Positions 46,801-57,355 of a stretch of 64,000 nucleotides of DNA are shown piece by piece. Positions within the stretch are counted from its first letter, which is position 1; every line of letters begins with the position of its first letter. The position numbers were made by a program, and so were the translations under genes. The DNA is taken from NCBI GenBank assembly GCA_015143295.1, contig CM026570.1:20033250-20097249 (forward strand), read 5' to 3'. The notes under the pieces were generated by a model. The model saw only the letters and a program-made list of their open reading frames with translations. It had not been told where the DNA came from and did no database searches. Source of the DNA: Tetracentron sinense. Taxonomy: Eukaryota; Streptophyta; Magnoliopsida; Trochodendrales; Trochodendraceae.

Positions 46801-49800
46801 ATCTTTTATACAATTATAAAATTTTCCTAGAAATTTTAGGTAATATGGTAATTTTTTTTTACCTATACGAGGATAATAAAATAAAATTTAAAACTAATAA
46901 ATAGCTATATCTAATGAATCAAGCTGCTCAAGCTCGTGTGTTAAAGCTCGAGCTTGTTTATTTAATAAACAAGCCAAGCTCAAGCTTGATTTTCGAGCTC
47001 GTTTACTCAATAAACAAGCTTGAACATCCCACTACTCAGCTAGGCTCGATAACACCCCTAATAGCACTTGTGACGCTTTTGAGATAATCGATAGCCAACT
47101 AGCCAAGAAAGATTTCACTTCACTCGTAAATTGTAAGAGCTTTCGGATCAAGTTTAGTCCAATTCAATCTATGGATGTGAACAAAAGCCAAAACAACTAA
47201 AAATTTTGGAGGGATAGAAAAAAAAAAGACTGATTAGGGTAAAATATTTCAACAGGAGTTTTGAAGTTCAAGACTCTAGCAGGTATCTTATCGATGAGGT
47301 AGGGTGCTATAAGAACCGCTTCAAACTAGAATGTTTTGGAACTTTCATGCCAAAGAGAAGAGAATGAAAAAACTTGAAGAAGATGACAATTTTTTTCTTT
47401 TAACCAATGAAACAAGTACTTTGATGTTCCCCTCCATTATCAGAATGATGAATTTTTATAGATTTTTCGAATTGAGTATAAAGCATGAATCATTTTATGA
47501 AACACTTTGAAAATATAATATACCTCATCTTTCGACCTCATGAGATATACCCAAGTGCTTCTAGAGCAATCATCCACAAAGGAAAAAAAGCGATAACCAA
47601 ATAGGGATATAGTAGGGGCATGACCCCATACATCAGAATGAACAACAATGAAATGAACACCGCTGAAATTATGTTATCACTACTTAAAGGATAAACTACG
47701 ACAATGTTTAGCAAATTCACAAACTTCACTATAAAAAAACTAGAGAAGATGAAATGAATAAACTAATAAACCACTGGCCAATGAGACTGTGCCACATGTT
47801 ATGCAGCAACCTTGAGAGTTTCATAGAAGTTGTCATGTGTTGCGGTGCGGGCTTGATTGTGGCCACGAGGCGGTGCCACGTGTCTTGCATGTGTCATGTG
47901 TCTCACGTGCCACAATTGAGTTAGCAACCCTCTCCTACATAACAAGGTGATGAGATGTGTATGGGGTAGAACTCCCTTGGTTATCTCTCAATATAGGAGA
48001 GACCCCACTAATGGAGGTCTTAGTATATAAGTAGGTGGAAAAAAAGACTCCTCAAAGATCATAGGAGACCTTCATTATAGAGGTCCCAAGATTTCTCAAG
48101 AGGAAGAGAAGAGACCTCCATTAGGGGTCTCACATGGAGCTTGAGGATCAAGGAAAACCTCCATTAGAGGTCTCCAAGAGAGCCCAAGGCAGTAAATGAC
48201 TGAGTCAACACAGTGATGACTCGATCCAAGGACTTGAGCGAACCGAGGCAACTCTCGAGTCTCAACTCAAGACTCAACCAAGGATAGTCCAATCCATAGT
48301 TACTAGAGTGAGAAGTGAAAAAGAGAAGCAAAGCGAGAAGCGGGAAGCAAGAAATGAGATATAAGCTCCTAATTCCCATTATGTTATTATGAATAGCCAT
48401 ACCTTTTATTTTATCGTACATGAGATTTTTGTGAAAAAAGTATGTGTCTTAGGTTCCAAACGCTATAGTCTCTGGTCTACCTCATCACTTCAGACATACA
48501 ACTCCCTTTGACTACTAAATGAGACGTGAAGGAAATGAGTTTCCTAGGACTCTTCCTTAGCAAGTGGAAGAGTGACCAAGCATGCAAACTTTTGGGATCA
48601 TGAGTGTCGGTTAGGGGTGCAGCTAAAGGGTGAGGGGAGATCAAATTCCCAGCCTAATGGGAGTTTGACTTTCTATTTATTGTCCTCTGCTTGGTTTTTG
48701 CTTGGGCATTTGCTTTTCTTTATGGTCCCCGGATAGGAGTTTTTGTGCTTTCTTTATAGTAGTTACTCTTTTTGTAGACCGGTTCACTCATTGTAAATCT
48801 TTGTTTCTTGTTTTCCAATTATTAATATGATGAGCTCGTTTGCCTATAAAAAAAAAAAGCTTCCTAGGAAGCGAGTTTGTCTGAGCTTCCTAGAAAGCGA
48901 GTCTGTCTGAGCTTCCTAGAAAGCAAGTCTATCCGAGGAAGCGAGTTTGGGAAACGAGCTTCCCACCCTGTACATAGCTTCCCTGCAACTACGGTCCAAT
49001 CTAGACTATTAAAGAACTGTTACCAAACAAATCGTGGATCTTGTAAAACCCAGATAGAACCAGCCCAATTACCAAACAGATGCTAAAGACAATCCCGATG
49101 GATTGTTGAAAACCTGTTACCAAATAGGCCAAAGAAATTTTGCCAAACAGGATAAAGAACACCATGTCCCAAACGGGAGAGAGGGAATCCTTGAACAGTC
49201 TATGGACAAGGATGTCCAAAAAACGGATATGATTAATCCTCGACCTGTAACTAAATAGATGAACCACAATGGGAAGCGTGGTGGAAACCTTACTTATTAT
49301 AGGGTTGTGTAACTTCACTTTAGTGAGATGATTCCTATATCGTGCGGTTTAGATGTTTGAGCCTTCATTTAAAATGATGATTGAGCCTTGTGGTCTAAAA
49401 TATAAATGTACCCTTCCATTGAAAGATGTAAGAGGTCAAAAAGAAAAATAATAGAGACATAAAAGAATTTATTTTAAGTTATTATTTTAGGCATTCTAAA
49501 GGAGGTTAAATGCACCAGGTAAAGCAAGCCTTAAGGGAATACTGGAACTGAGTTCAAGCTAAGTTGATATTGGAGTTACTGTGTTGCCTTAATTTCTTGC
49601 ATGATGAGAGGCTCCGATTATCTTCAAGAAGCATTTTTGTGCCTCTTAGCCGAGTGATTCAAATACCACTACAATATTAATATCCATTTATGTGTAAGGA
49701 TAATCAGTTGGAAATTAAACAAATAATTTAGTGGTGATTTCTATATTCAGGATAATATACCAATGTGGTCCACAAAACATTCACAGTAAAGAAAATCAAA

Positions 49801-50328
49801 TAGCCTAATACAATACAAACCTCTACACAGATAAAAAAAACATCATAACCCTAAAAATCTATGTTCTCTTCTCCAATCTCCATACTCCATCTTATAACCC
49901 TAAAATTTTAATATACGAATAAAACTACCCAATCTTCTCACAATTGTTTTTTTTTTCAAATACCAAATCAAACATAACAGAGTTGAAACCAAAAACCCAT
50001 TAAAATCTACAAATAACCCAAAATCTCAACAACTCCAAATACGAAAAACACAATCAGAAACAGAAAACCTCAAATCTATGTAAAGATATGAAAATATACC
50101 AGAACATGTCTTCTGTGTAGCGAGCTTGTATATCAAGACAATGATCCCTGCGGCATGGATCGCTTCGGAGGCGACGAAGAAGTGGTTGTGATCTCTGACG
50201 AGAAATTTCAAAGCGATCAAAGAACAGAGGATAGAGATCACAGAAAGGAAGGTTTTCACCTTCATCGATTGCCTTCGAACCCATCCGAACAGTACGTTTA
50301 CAGGCGAGCTTCCCCTTCTCCTCCCCAT
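37878..50328 (-). CDS. ERD2-related (KDEL-receptor superfamily) membrane protein
   Basis: Six exons on the minus strand: 50100-50328, 40457-40656, 39197-39337, 39021-39101, 38013-38140 and 37878-37917, all with GT-AG introns. They give 272 aa, the usual length of the plant ERD2-related family (classical ERD2 is about 215 aa). Landmarks are MGRRRGSSPV, the conserved FVASEAIHAAG, KTCSGLSLKTQELTAIFLAV, WVIYMIRFKLKSTY, AFCVYLESVSVLPQLRMMQN, EPFTAHYVFALGVARFL, ISEIVQTFILADFCYYY-type (here LSEIVQTFILADFCYYYIKS) and a GGQLVIRMPV end. Seven hydrophobic spans fit an ER/Golgi multi-pass protein. Classical ERD2 retrieves KDEL/HDEL proteins; this subfamily's cargo is less clear. Intron 1 is 9443 bp and repeat-rich. 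No disabling change seen. Confidence 0.95.
38806..38993. mobile_element. Fold-back MITE in intron 4 of the ERD2-related gene
   Basis: About 62-bp arms: TGGTCATTGCAGCCCAGGGC ... ACATCAGAAAATTGTCA at left, and the complement TGACAATTTTCTGATGT ... GCTGCAATGACCA at right, around an AT-rich loop. It can form a near-perfect hairpin. I could not assign the target duplication with confidence. Confidence 0.85.
39665..39679. repeat. Poly(C) run
   Basis: Fifteen consecutive C in intron 2 of the ERD2-related gene; the complementary strand (the transcribed RNA sense) carries poly(G). Confidence 0.9.
39785..39877. mobile_element. hAT MITE in intron 2 of the ERD2-related gene
   Basis: 93 bp from TAGGGGTCTCAATC to GGGATTGAATAGG-complement ending GCCACCCCTA. 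The 8-bp duplication CATCCATT lies at 39777-39784 and 39878-39885. An 8-bp target and TAGGGG ends fit hAT MITEs. Non-coding. Confidence 0.88.
40993..41151. repeat. Two-copy 79-bp tandem duplication in intron 1
   Basis: ACTATTACGA and AGGATTCAAAGAAACATA each recur exactly 79 bp apart (41003/41082 and 41048/41127). Confidence 0.85.
41160..42989. other. Intron 1 of the ERD2-related gene, unannotated part
   Basis: AT-rich, with no coding exon, MITE pair or LTR end recognised. Confidence 0.45.
42990..43560 (-). mobile_element. LTR-like fragment in intron 1
   Basis: On the minus strand a TATAAATAGGCC box near 43405 is followed by a start-like CTTATTGTATTATTGAGG, an AG-rich leader and the phrase 'gtaaatct...tggttcac' (plus: GTAGATTTACATGGTTCAC). 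This layout is common in LTRs of small Copia or TRIM elements. No ends or duplication were found, so it is only a probable solo or truncated LTR. Confidence 0.4.
43954..44147. mobile_element. MITE in intron 1 of the ERD2-related gene
   Basis: Ends AGTCTATAGGTACTCCCAAA and, inverted, AGTCTAGGGATACTCCC. The arms continue through ATATACTCCC.AATCCTAAC and CGTTTA. The right arm has 13 extra bases (a second TACTCCCAA word). The short middle has no ORF. Confidence 0.8.
44148..45059. other. Intron 1, unannotated part
   Basis: Ordinary AT-rich intron DNA. The frames I checked do not resemble a protein family. Confidence 0.35.
45060..46609. mobile_element. Gypsy LTR-like region in intron 1
   Basis: It begins with GGAGAAGGTGTTACTTGTTAG and GGCACCCCGGTCCATCC (about 45099-45135), the same motif order as the Tat/Ogre-type LTR fragment at 9242-9810. 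It continues with loosely repeated blocks containing AAAAGCCTAGAAAGG (45450-46000) and a GGTATTTATAGG box near 46412. No paired LTR or target duplication. Fossil fragment. Confidence 0.45.
46610..47060. repeat. AAGCTCGAGCTTG-rich dispersed repeat
   Basis: It contains opposed AAGCTCGAGCTTG and AATAAACAAGC words that fold back on each other, a very common plant repeat. A related block lies at 54250-54545. The element class is unclear. Confidence 0.5.
47340..47760 (-). mobile_element. Copia integrase-region fragment in intron 1
   Basis: On the minus strand this stretch resembles the zinc-finger/integrase start of a Ty1/Copia polyprotein (words such as SRSTWVYLM and SKDEVYYIFKVF, in different frames). 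It is a short broken piece without LTRs. The hydrophobic ORF at 47538-47729 is another frame of it, not a gene. Confidence 0.65.
47761..48639. other. Intron 1, unannotated part
   Basis: It holds a patch of CACGTG/GCCACGTG words (about 47860-47920) and a loosely repeated 'cctccattagaggtct' phrase (48030-48180). No gene. Confidence 0.4.
48640..48857 (+). mobile_element. Possible LINE 3' end
   Basis: A T-rich segment ends TTAATATGATGAGCTCGTTTG plus CCTATAAAAAAAAAAA, a shape typical of plant L1-type LINE 3' ends (short 3' UTR, then poly(A)). No upstream reverse transcriptase is visible, so it would be a heavily 5'-truncated copy. Confidence 0.4.
48858..48960. repeat. Short tandem repeat (about 29-bp unit)
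   Basis: GAGCTTCCTAGAAAGCGAGT followed by CTGTCT recurs about 3.5 times. Each unit has an internal dyad (AGCTTCCTAGGAAGC). Confidence 0.85.
48961..50099. other. 5' part of intron 1, ERD2-related gene
   Basis: Repeated 'ccaaacagg' phrases at 49020-49200 suggest an old inverted repeat. The rest is ordinary AT-rich intron ending at the exon 1 donor (50099-50098). Confidence 0.4.
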
Positions 50329-50914
50329 TGATTCTGTTCTTCTTCTCTGAGAAATCGGTGGAGAGAGATTGAGAGATTTGCAGAGATGAGAGAAGGCGTT
50401 TTGGTTTTTTTTTTTTTTTGGCGGAAGCGAGAGTTTAGTGCAAATACACGAAGAAGGCATGCAGCAGGTGAGATATGGGGAATTTAATATTTCTTAAATG
50501 CTAACCAATTAAATGTTGACACGTTTTGTCCGAATTTAGTGTGTCGCAGGAAATCCCGAAGTTGATGCTTTTTGGTGTAGAGTTGGTGATGAGTGCTGAC
50601 ATCACTTGGTCTTTGGATTTGACTTTGACGTTTTGTTTTTTTATTTTTTTAATTGTGGTACTGCTGGCATCGGGAAAGGAGTTAATAAGAGTTAAATAAA
50701 CCGTGGCCCCGAGTTCGATCGCAATTAGCTGTGATTCAATTCTTTAAATAAATAGATGTGCAAAGACAATTCAGTAATTAAAGTAAAATATTAAATTAAA
50801 GTTTTGTTTTATATAAGGTTGGTTTAAGAATTTTGGAAAATTCAGGTTACGCCTGCCTCTCGTATTATAATAGTAAAGATAAGACACACCTTTATGGTTT
50901 TTATTTTTATGTTT
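50329..50914 (-). promoter_or_regulatory. Upstream region of the ERD2-related gene
   Basis: 5' UTR (pyrimidine-rich on the plus strand, with a poly(T) run at 50403-50419) and putative promoter. No strong TATA box is evident within 200 bp of the ATG. Confidence 0.45.
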
Positions 50915-51644
50915 TTAAGAAAATACATTTACATCCTCTGAGGTTTGATGAAAATACACATAGACCTCCTCAATTTTAAGAAAATACATTAAGCACCACT
51001 ACTTCTCTAACTAATGACATTTACACCCATTTCGTTAGTTAACCATCAGTCAACTAACTAAAACTACTGATGTCATGCAATAAATTCTAAATTAATTCAA
51101 AATTATCCCTCGAATCGTTTTGGGAAAAATACATTTACAGACGAAAATGCACATAGACCCCCTCAATTTTAAGAAAATACATTAGGCACCCCTACTTCTC
51201 AAACTAATGACACTTACACCCATTTCATTAGTTGACCAATAGTCAACTGACCAGACCTGCTGATGTCATACGATAAATTCTAAAAAATTTCAAAATTATC
51301 CCTTGAATCATTTTGGGGAAAATACGTTTACACCCCCTAAGTTTTGACGAAAATACATATAGACCCCCTCAATTTTCAGAAAATACATTAGACACCCTTG
51401 CTTTGCAAATCCAACAGACATGAAATCAATCATGAACCTGAACTGAAATTTCATCACAAAAATTGCATACTCTTTTAGTATCAATTTTTTTTAAAAAAAG
51501 TGAAAGCTATATCTAAAAGGGTAAACTTGGAGACCAAAAACTATATACATGAAATGACCATCTATGAGATCAGAACCACCATTCAAATAAATTCTGCTAA
51601 GAGATCATCTCAAAATCCAGTTTATCCCACACTTTCTGCTCATG

Positions 51645-51762
51645 TTGGATCCTAAGTCCTTGCATAGATAATTATAATATAGAATGGGTTTCACTCAAAA
51701 TCCGGTTTCACTCTTGTTCTCCCTTAACTCTAACTCTCAGTCATGGACAATTATAATATAGA
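51645..51762. repeat. 118-bp direct repeat, left copy
   Basis: It matches 53193-53310 with very few differences, from TTGGATCCT to ATAATATAGA. It lies left of the inserted LTR. Confidence 0.9.
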
Positions 51763-51768
51763 CAGTCA

Positions 51769-53192
51769 TGGACAACTTAATTTAATCCAAATTAATGGAC
51801 ATAAAATCAAGAGTAAAAATAATATACTTGCAAGTGCACAAGTGACACAGTTGATGTATCTGGTGAGCACAGGGTCGAATCCACAGGGATTGACTATTGT
51901 GCAACAAGAATTAAGGAAACGAAATCTAGAGAAAAGATAGATTTAAAATCGGTTTTCCACTCAATGAGAATGGAGCAAAAATCACTGATAACTGTAAAGC
52001 AATGAAAAAGAGGTCTAAGGTTTCAGGAAAATCCACATATCCCTCCTTATGCTTAGATTTGGATGAAAACACATCTAGAATTAAATAAAGGTTTAATGTA
52101 GATGAAAAATTATACAATAAAACCACTGACCATTAAATTAAGTTGAATAATTAGAGAATTTGAAGAGTCCTTTGTATCTAACTCACAGGGGATCCAAGCA
52201 TTTCATATATCAATAGATCATATGAAATCAAAGAGCATATAGAGAAGAACAATTAATCAAAATAAGAACTATTTAATTAAAATTAATGATCAAACCATCC
52301 ACATCATCCACATAAATCGAAAAAAGGTTTCAAATCTCTAACCTTAAAAAGGTGTTTAGCCAATCATGATTGGAGTTGTCATCCTCCTTAATGGTGTTCC
52401 AAACACTACAGTAAAATAACTCAAAAAAAAGAAGAAAACCACTAAAAGACAAGAGAGCAAGAGAGAGAAGAGAACTAGAGATCCAAAGCCAACAAAAGTG
52501 GGAGAGTAGGAGGACGTCCAAGGAGGGTGGATATATAGGGGTGGACATCCCCTACCTCTTTCTAAATTGTACTCTCTTCCCTCCCTTCCAATAAAGAACA
52601 TATCTTGTTTCCTATTCCAAGAGTCACTTTCATTCAAAAGGAAATATTCTCTTTCTTTCTTTTCTAATTTAAAATCTTTCATTTTTCTAATTTAAAGAAA
52701 TCTTTGACTTTTCCTTTTTTTGAAACTATTCATTCTACCAAATTCACCCCCCTCCAAAGCTAACGTCCACTTTATCCTTTCTTGGGCTTTTGGGCTTTTG
52801 AGTTGGAAATTTTTTTTGACTTCTTAACTTAGACTTTGCTTAGTGGGCTTTTGGCTTGGGCTTTGCTCTTTGAGCTCTAGCTCCTTTAGATCTTTGAGTT
52901 GAACATGAGCTCTTTAAAACTTTGGGCTTCTTGAATCCCAAGAGTGGTCCGAATCACAATTTTCCTGCGAAGATAAAATACCAGAAATAAGGCCTCTTTA
53001 AAAAGTTTTGCATGCGATCTTTCCGGGCATGTATAAATACATGCAAATATACCATTAAATCAGAAGAAAGATGACAACGCAATGGTGAAAATAGAATACA
53101 CCACTTTACGCGTAAACTTGAGGATATAAACGAGAAAGGTTTGATAATGCTAATTTAAATGAGGATAATTAAGTAAAATTAAGCACTTATCA
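51769..53192 (-). mobile_element. Solo LTR (LARD-like family) inside the fold-back element
   Basis: On the minus strand it starts TGATAAGTGCTTAATTTTAC at 53192 and ends near GTTGTCCA at 51769. It is colinear with the LTR at 27734-29447, including the 'gggtcgaatccacagggatt' block and the 'ttgcatg' region, but about 290 bp shorter. No internal sequence. The expected 5-bp target duplication is missing; instead the 118-bp direct repeats flank it. Confidence 0.75.
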
Positions 53193-53310
53193 TTGGATCC
53201 TGAGTCCTTGCATAGACAATTATAATATAGAATAGGTTTCACTCAAAATCCGGTTTCACTCTTGTTCTCCCTTAACTCTAACTCTCAGTCATGGACAATT
53301 ATAATATAGA
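53193..53310. repeat. 118-bp direct repeat, right copy
   Basis: Second copy of 51645-51762, starting at the base after the inserted LTR ends. Confidence 0.9.
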
Positions 53311-53808
53311 ATGCAATCCGAATTGTACATGGTTAGGAGTTAGGATCCAACATGAGCATAAAGTGATGGTCATTTCCTCTATATAGTTTTTGGGCTCCAG
53401 GTTTACCCTTTCAGTTATAGTTTTCACTTCTCTTTTTTCCTTAATTGATATTAGAAAAGTATACAGTTTTTGTGATGAAATTTCAGTTCAGGTTCACGAT
53501 TGTATTTCAAGTCTGTTGGATTTGCAAAGTAAGGGTCCCTAATGTATTTTCTAAGAAACCGAGGGGGTCTATGTGCATTTTTGTCAAATCTCAAGAGGTG
53601 TAAATGTATTTTCCACAAAATGATTCGAGGGGTAATTTTGGAATTTTTTGGACTTTATCGCATGATATCAGCAAGTCTGGTAGTTGACTGACGGTCAACT
53701 AACGGAGAGGGTGTAAGTGTCATTAGTTTGAAAAGTAGGGTGCCTAATTTATTTTATGAAAATTGAAGGGGTCTATGTATAATTTTGTCAAACCTCAGTA
53801 TTTTCCCC

Positions 53809-54249
53809 TATTTTTTTTAGCTCCACCCCTTAGTCCTTACCAATGTTTTCATAAGCCTTATGGAGGTGATCGGTTCAATTGGTTCAACAGATCTAAGTTA
53901 GATAGTGTCTTTTATTATTTTAAAAATTGTTGATTTTTTTAATTTTTTCCCCTTTTTTTGGAAGGCATCACTAGTTATCCAATAAAATCGGCCGGTTCTT
54001 TTGGTTCCTTGTTTTAAGGATAATTTTTAAAACTGTTCGATTCAACTTGACCTAGCTAACAAACCAGACCAACTCACAAACAATCTCAAAGCTTCCTTTT
54101 TTGCTAGCGATATTATTTACCTATAATTAGTAGCATTGATGAGTTAATGGTTAGCAATGGGGAATAGAACCCTTACAAGTTGTTACCCGTGGGAATAGAT
54201 CCCACAACGTCTCGCAGAAGAGAGGTCACACCCCACCTTGGAGCAAGCC
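53809..54249. other. Intergenic DNA
   Basis: No gene or clear repeat ends seen. Confidence 0.4.
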
Positions 54250-54545
54250 GCAAAGTGTGAGCTCAAAGCTTGACTCTACTCATTTTTTACTCTATTTAAA
54301 ATACATGAATATATATTATTAAGGGTAATAATGTCTATTATTATACTAAACATGAAAATAATTGAGCTAAATCTAACCACTTTTTGCTCAAGCTTGGCTT
54401 GTTTATTAGATGAGCTCTCGATCAATTTGACTTGTGGAGAGATCAATTTGGCTTGTTTATTAAACAAACTCTCTCGATCAGCTCCATGAACTATTTAATT
54501 TAGCTCAAGTTCAGCACATTTTGAGTCGAGTCAAGCTGGCTCAAC
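54250..54545. repeat. AGCTCG/AAACAAGC-type dispersed repeat
   Basis: It resembles 46610-47060 (GCTTGTTTATTA, GAGCTC and CTCAAGTT words), more decayed. Confidence 0.4.
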
Positions 54546-54681
54546 TTGTTAACAACCTTAGGTATAAGTGTATCCTCCTTTGGGTAGGGTGGTTGATATG
54601 TCCACCAAGTTATTAAATTAACTACTAGCCTTAGATAAATTATACTAAATTTAGTAAAAATAATTTCAATGTAATATTTTT

Positions 54682-55574
54682 AGGGTGGTGCTACGCGCAC
54701 CTCATCTTTTGATGAAAATACACCATAAGTGAAAAAAGTTAGAGAAGGACAATAATACCCTTCTTATTCTCTTCATCATCTTTCTCCTTTCTCCAACCAA
54801 ACCTGGCAATCCCCTCTCTGCCTCATCTTTTCTGAAAACAATGGTTTAGTTGTCTTCTCCATCTTCCTAAAATATTGATTGATCGACAAAGTAAAGAGAA
54901 ATGAAGGCGTAGATGAATAGAAGGATAGCTGAGGCAATGACTAGGGCTTTTCAGATTCTTGCAAGCTGAGAGAGCGTGCGGTGTCAACAAATCCTAGCGG
55001 CTAGTTTCTCATAGGTCATAATTTTGAGGGAAAATAATTTCTTTTCATCCTAATGAGCAAAACACCCTTATGATGAATAGAAAAACATCAATTTAATGCA
55101 TTTGTTAGGACTTCGGAGATCTCATGATTGAACGATCCATTATTCATCTATGATGTCTCAGGTCTCCCAATTGATGCACTTATTTGCCTATGATCCATCT
55201 AGGACATGGATCATTGTTATGCAATTCATTGTCCAGCAACAAAACGTATCAATATGAAAACACCAACTCTTAGTGGATGTTAGTGGCAGGCAGGCTTTGT
55301 CTAACTTAAAACTAAAAAGCAAATCCATGTGAATGAATATGAAAGTCACGAATCTCAAGTTATCTGCTCATTGTTGCCACCATTTTCTGAAGTGCCTTTT
55401 TGGGGTGAGGCGGAGAAAGGGGGTTGCAGAGAGAGGGGGCTAGTGTTTTGGTCGGAGAGAACCATAAAGAAGAAGAAGATTAGAGGGTATTATTGTCTTA
55501 TTGTTTCTTATACTATTTTTTTTTCGCTTATGGTGTATATTCCTCAATTGTTGGGGTGCAGGTAACACCACCCT
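54682..55574. mobile_element. Non-autonomous TIR element, 893 bp
   Basis: Inverted ends AGGGTGGTG(C/T)TAC and inner ATACACCATAAG.GAAAAAA / its complement, extending about 75 bp. ATTTTT lies directly outside both ends (54676-54681, 55575-55580). The interior has no transposase; the ORF at 55329-55565 lies mostly in the right arm and is not a gene. Confidence 0.75.
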
Positions 55575-55580
55575 ATTTTT

Positions 55581-56888
55581 ATTACATTATTTATTGTTGG
55601 GTGCATTTGGATTTGTGGAATTGGATTTGATCCATAGAATTGATTTCTATAGAATAAAATTTCATATAGTTTAGATGTTGGTAGATTAAATCGCTTCAAT
55701 TCTCAATTTCAATGTTAGGAGCAATTAAAAAAAGTAGGATAATAAGATGTAATGAGATATATTGTATATGATCACAAGTGTATTTGAATTTGAATTTGAA
55801 TTTGAATATATTTAGATTATATTAGTTTGATAAGATTTGATTAGATTAAGATTTAGTTGTAATTTTATATTTTGATGTATTTCTCTATTATATACCCTGC
55901 TGAGGACCAATGTAATTCACTTAAACAAATTAATAGAATTATTTCTTTTTATATGATATCAAAGTCATTGATCACTTGGTGACCCCTTAGCTCACATTTT
56001 TTCCCTTTTCGACGGGTGGTGTGCCACTGCCCACTGGGTGTGAAATGTTTTTAAAAAAACATAAAAATCATGCCCTCCTCCTAATTACCTCTACAACCTC
56101 TAGTTCTCACACTTATATCTCACTATCTCCTCTCTTTTTCATTTATTGAAGACCTCTCCAATGATATTTTTTTTCAAATCATCATATCATACTTTATAAT
56201 TGGGTATTAGTGAACGTAGCATCAGTGGTTGACATTAGGAGTGACAATTTTTAAGTCAACTTGTCAATCCGCATGAACCTATCCAACTTTTCACGAGTTA
56301 GGGTTTTGAGGTTTTAGATTTGTGAGCTGAATCGAGATTGATTTTTTTACAACCCATTTATAATTGGGTCAATTTAGCTCCTGGGACCGTTGATTTATAA
56401 TATCTAATTAATTAGCAATCAACGTATATACTTCTATACATAATATATATTAAATATTATTATTTAAGCGTTCTATTTTTTGTACCCCTATAGAGCCTAC
56501 AGACCTCTTGTGACCTATCAGAATGTTCTATAAAATCCTCAAAAAATTAAGGAAATGCCTTTGATATTATTAAAATTATCAAAATATCCCTAAAAATTAT
56601 CAAAATAGCCCTAATAAAGTATTTAAGAAAACAAACAGTGTTCTTTGTGATAAAGGATTTTTTCATGAATAAAAGGTCTAGCACGAACCTAAAGTGTAAA
56701 TATATTTTGGGGGGGTATGTATATGTACTTTTTAAAATAGAGGGTGTTTTTTCCATAAAAAAACCATCATCTTCGTCCCCAAAACATGTAGCATTGTTTT
56801 TGTACTATATTTTTGTGCTTTTTTTTTTCTTTTTCCTTTATTTGTTTACTTAATAGTTTGTTTCCTAATAAATGTAGGTGGCTCGTTC
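55581..56888. other. AT-rich intergenic DNA
   Basis: It includes a (TTTGAA)n stretch near 55784-55808. No gene seen. Confidence 0.4.
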
Positions 56889-57355
56889 TATTAGACTATT
56901 TCTTATATTGTATTTAGGATAATTATATAGTTTTTTACTTTCCTAATCAACGTATCTTATCCTCTGTGCACATCTATAAATTAGACATGGTGAATATTAG
57001 ATTGACATTTTTACCTCATTGTCTCTTACTTTCAAGGTATCATCAATCATCTATTCTTATCCATAACCCTTTATTCATTATCTAATCTTCTTCCTCTTAT
57101 ATTTGATTCTTCATTCTAAACTCACCAATCATCTATCTCTAATCATTCCATTTCTTCATTATTCAATCTTCTTCTCAACAATTCATCTTCTCATTATTAA
57201 AGAAAAAAACTCTTCGTCTTCTTTCATTCTAAACTATTACCTGTGGACGATTAAAAGGGGAAACAAAATCACAAGTCTAACACTCTATGTAACATCTCTT
57301 TGGACAAATAAATCTTGTATCCTTCTTCACAAAAAAAAAAAAAAAGGTTGGGGGA

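Larger units (their letters stand above)
50915..53808. mobile_element. Large fold-back (long-TIR) element
   Basis: The left arm (about 50915-51660) and the right arm (about 53345-53808) are inverted copies. The words GTTGGATTTGCAAAG, TAGACCCCCTCAATTTT-type and GTTAGTTGACC appear in opposite orientation at matching depths. The left arm has one extra tandem unit of about 190 bp. The centre holds an inserted LTR. No transposase, so this is a non-autonomous Mutator-like or Foldback-type element. The outer limits are approximate. Confidence 0.8.

Noticed and set aside
47538-47729. Hydrophobic 63-residue membrane protein
   Set aside because: It is one frame of a broken Copia integrase fragment.
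50026-50460. A 144-residue protein starting at 50460
   Set aside because: The family start MGRRRGSS begins at 50328. The extra N-terminus is 5' UTR, and the tail beyond 50100 is intron.
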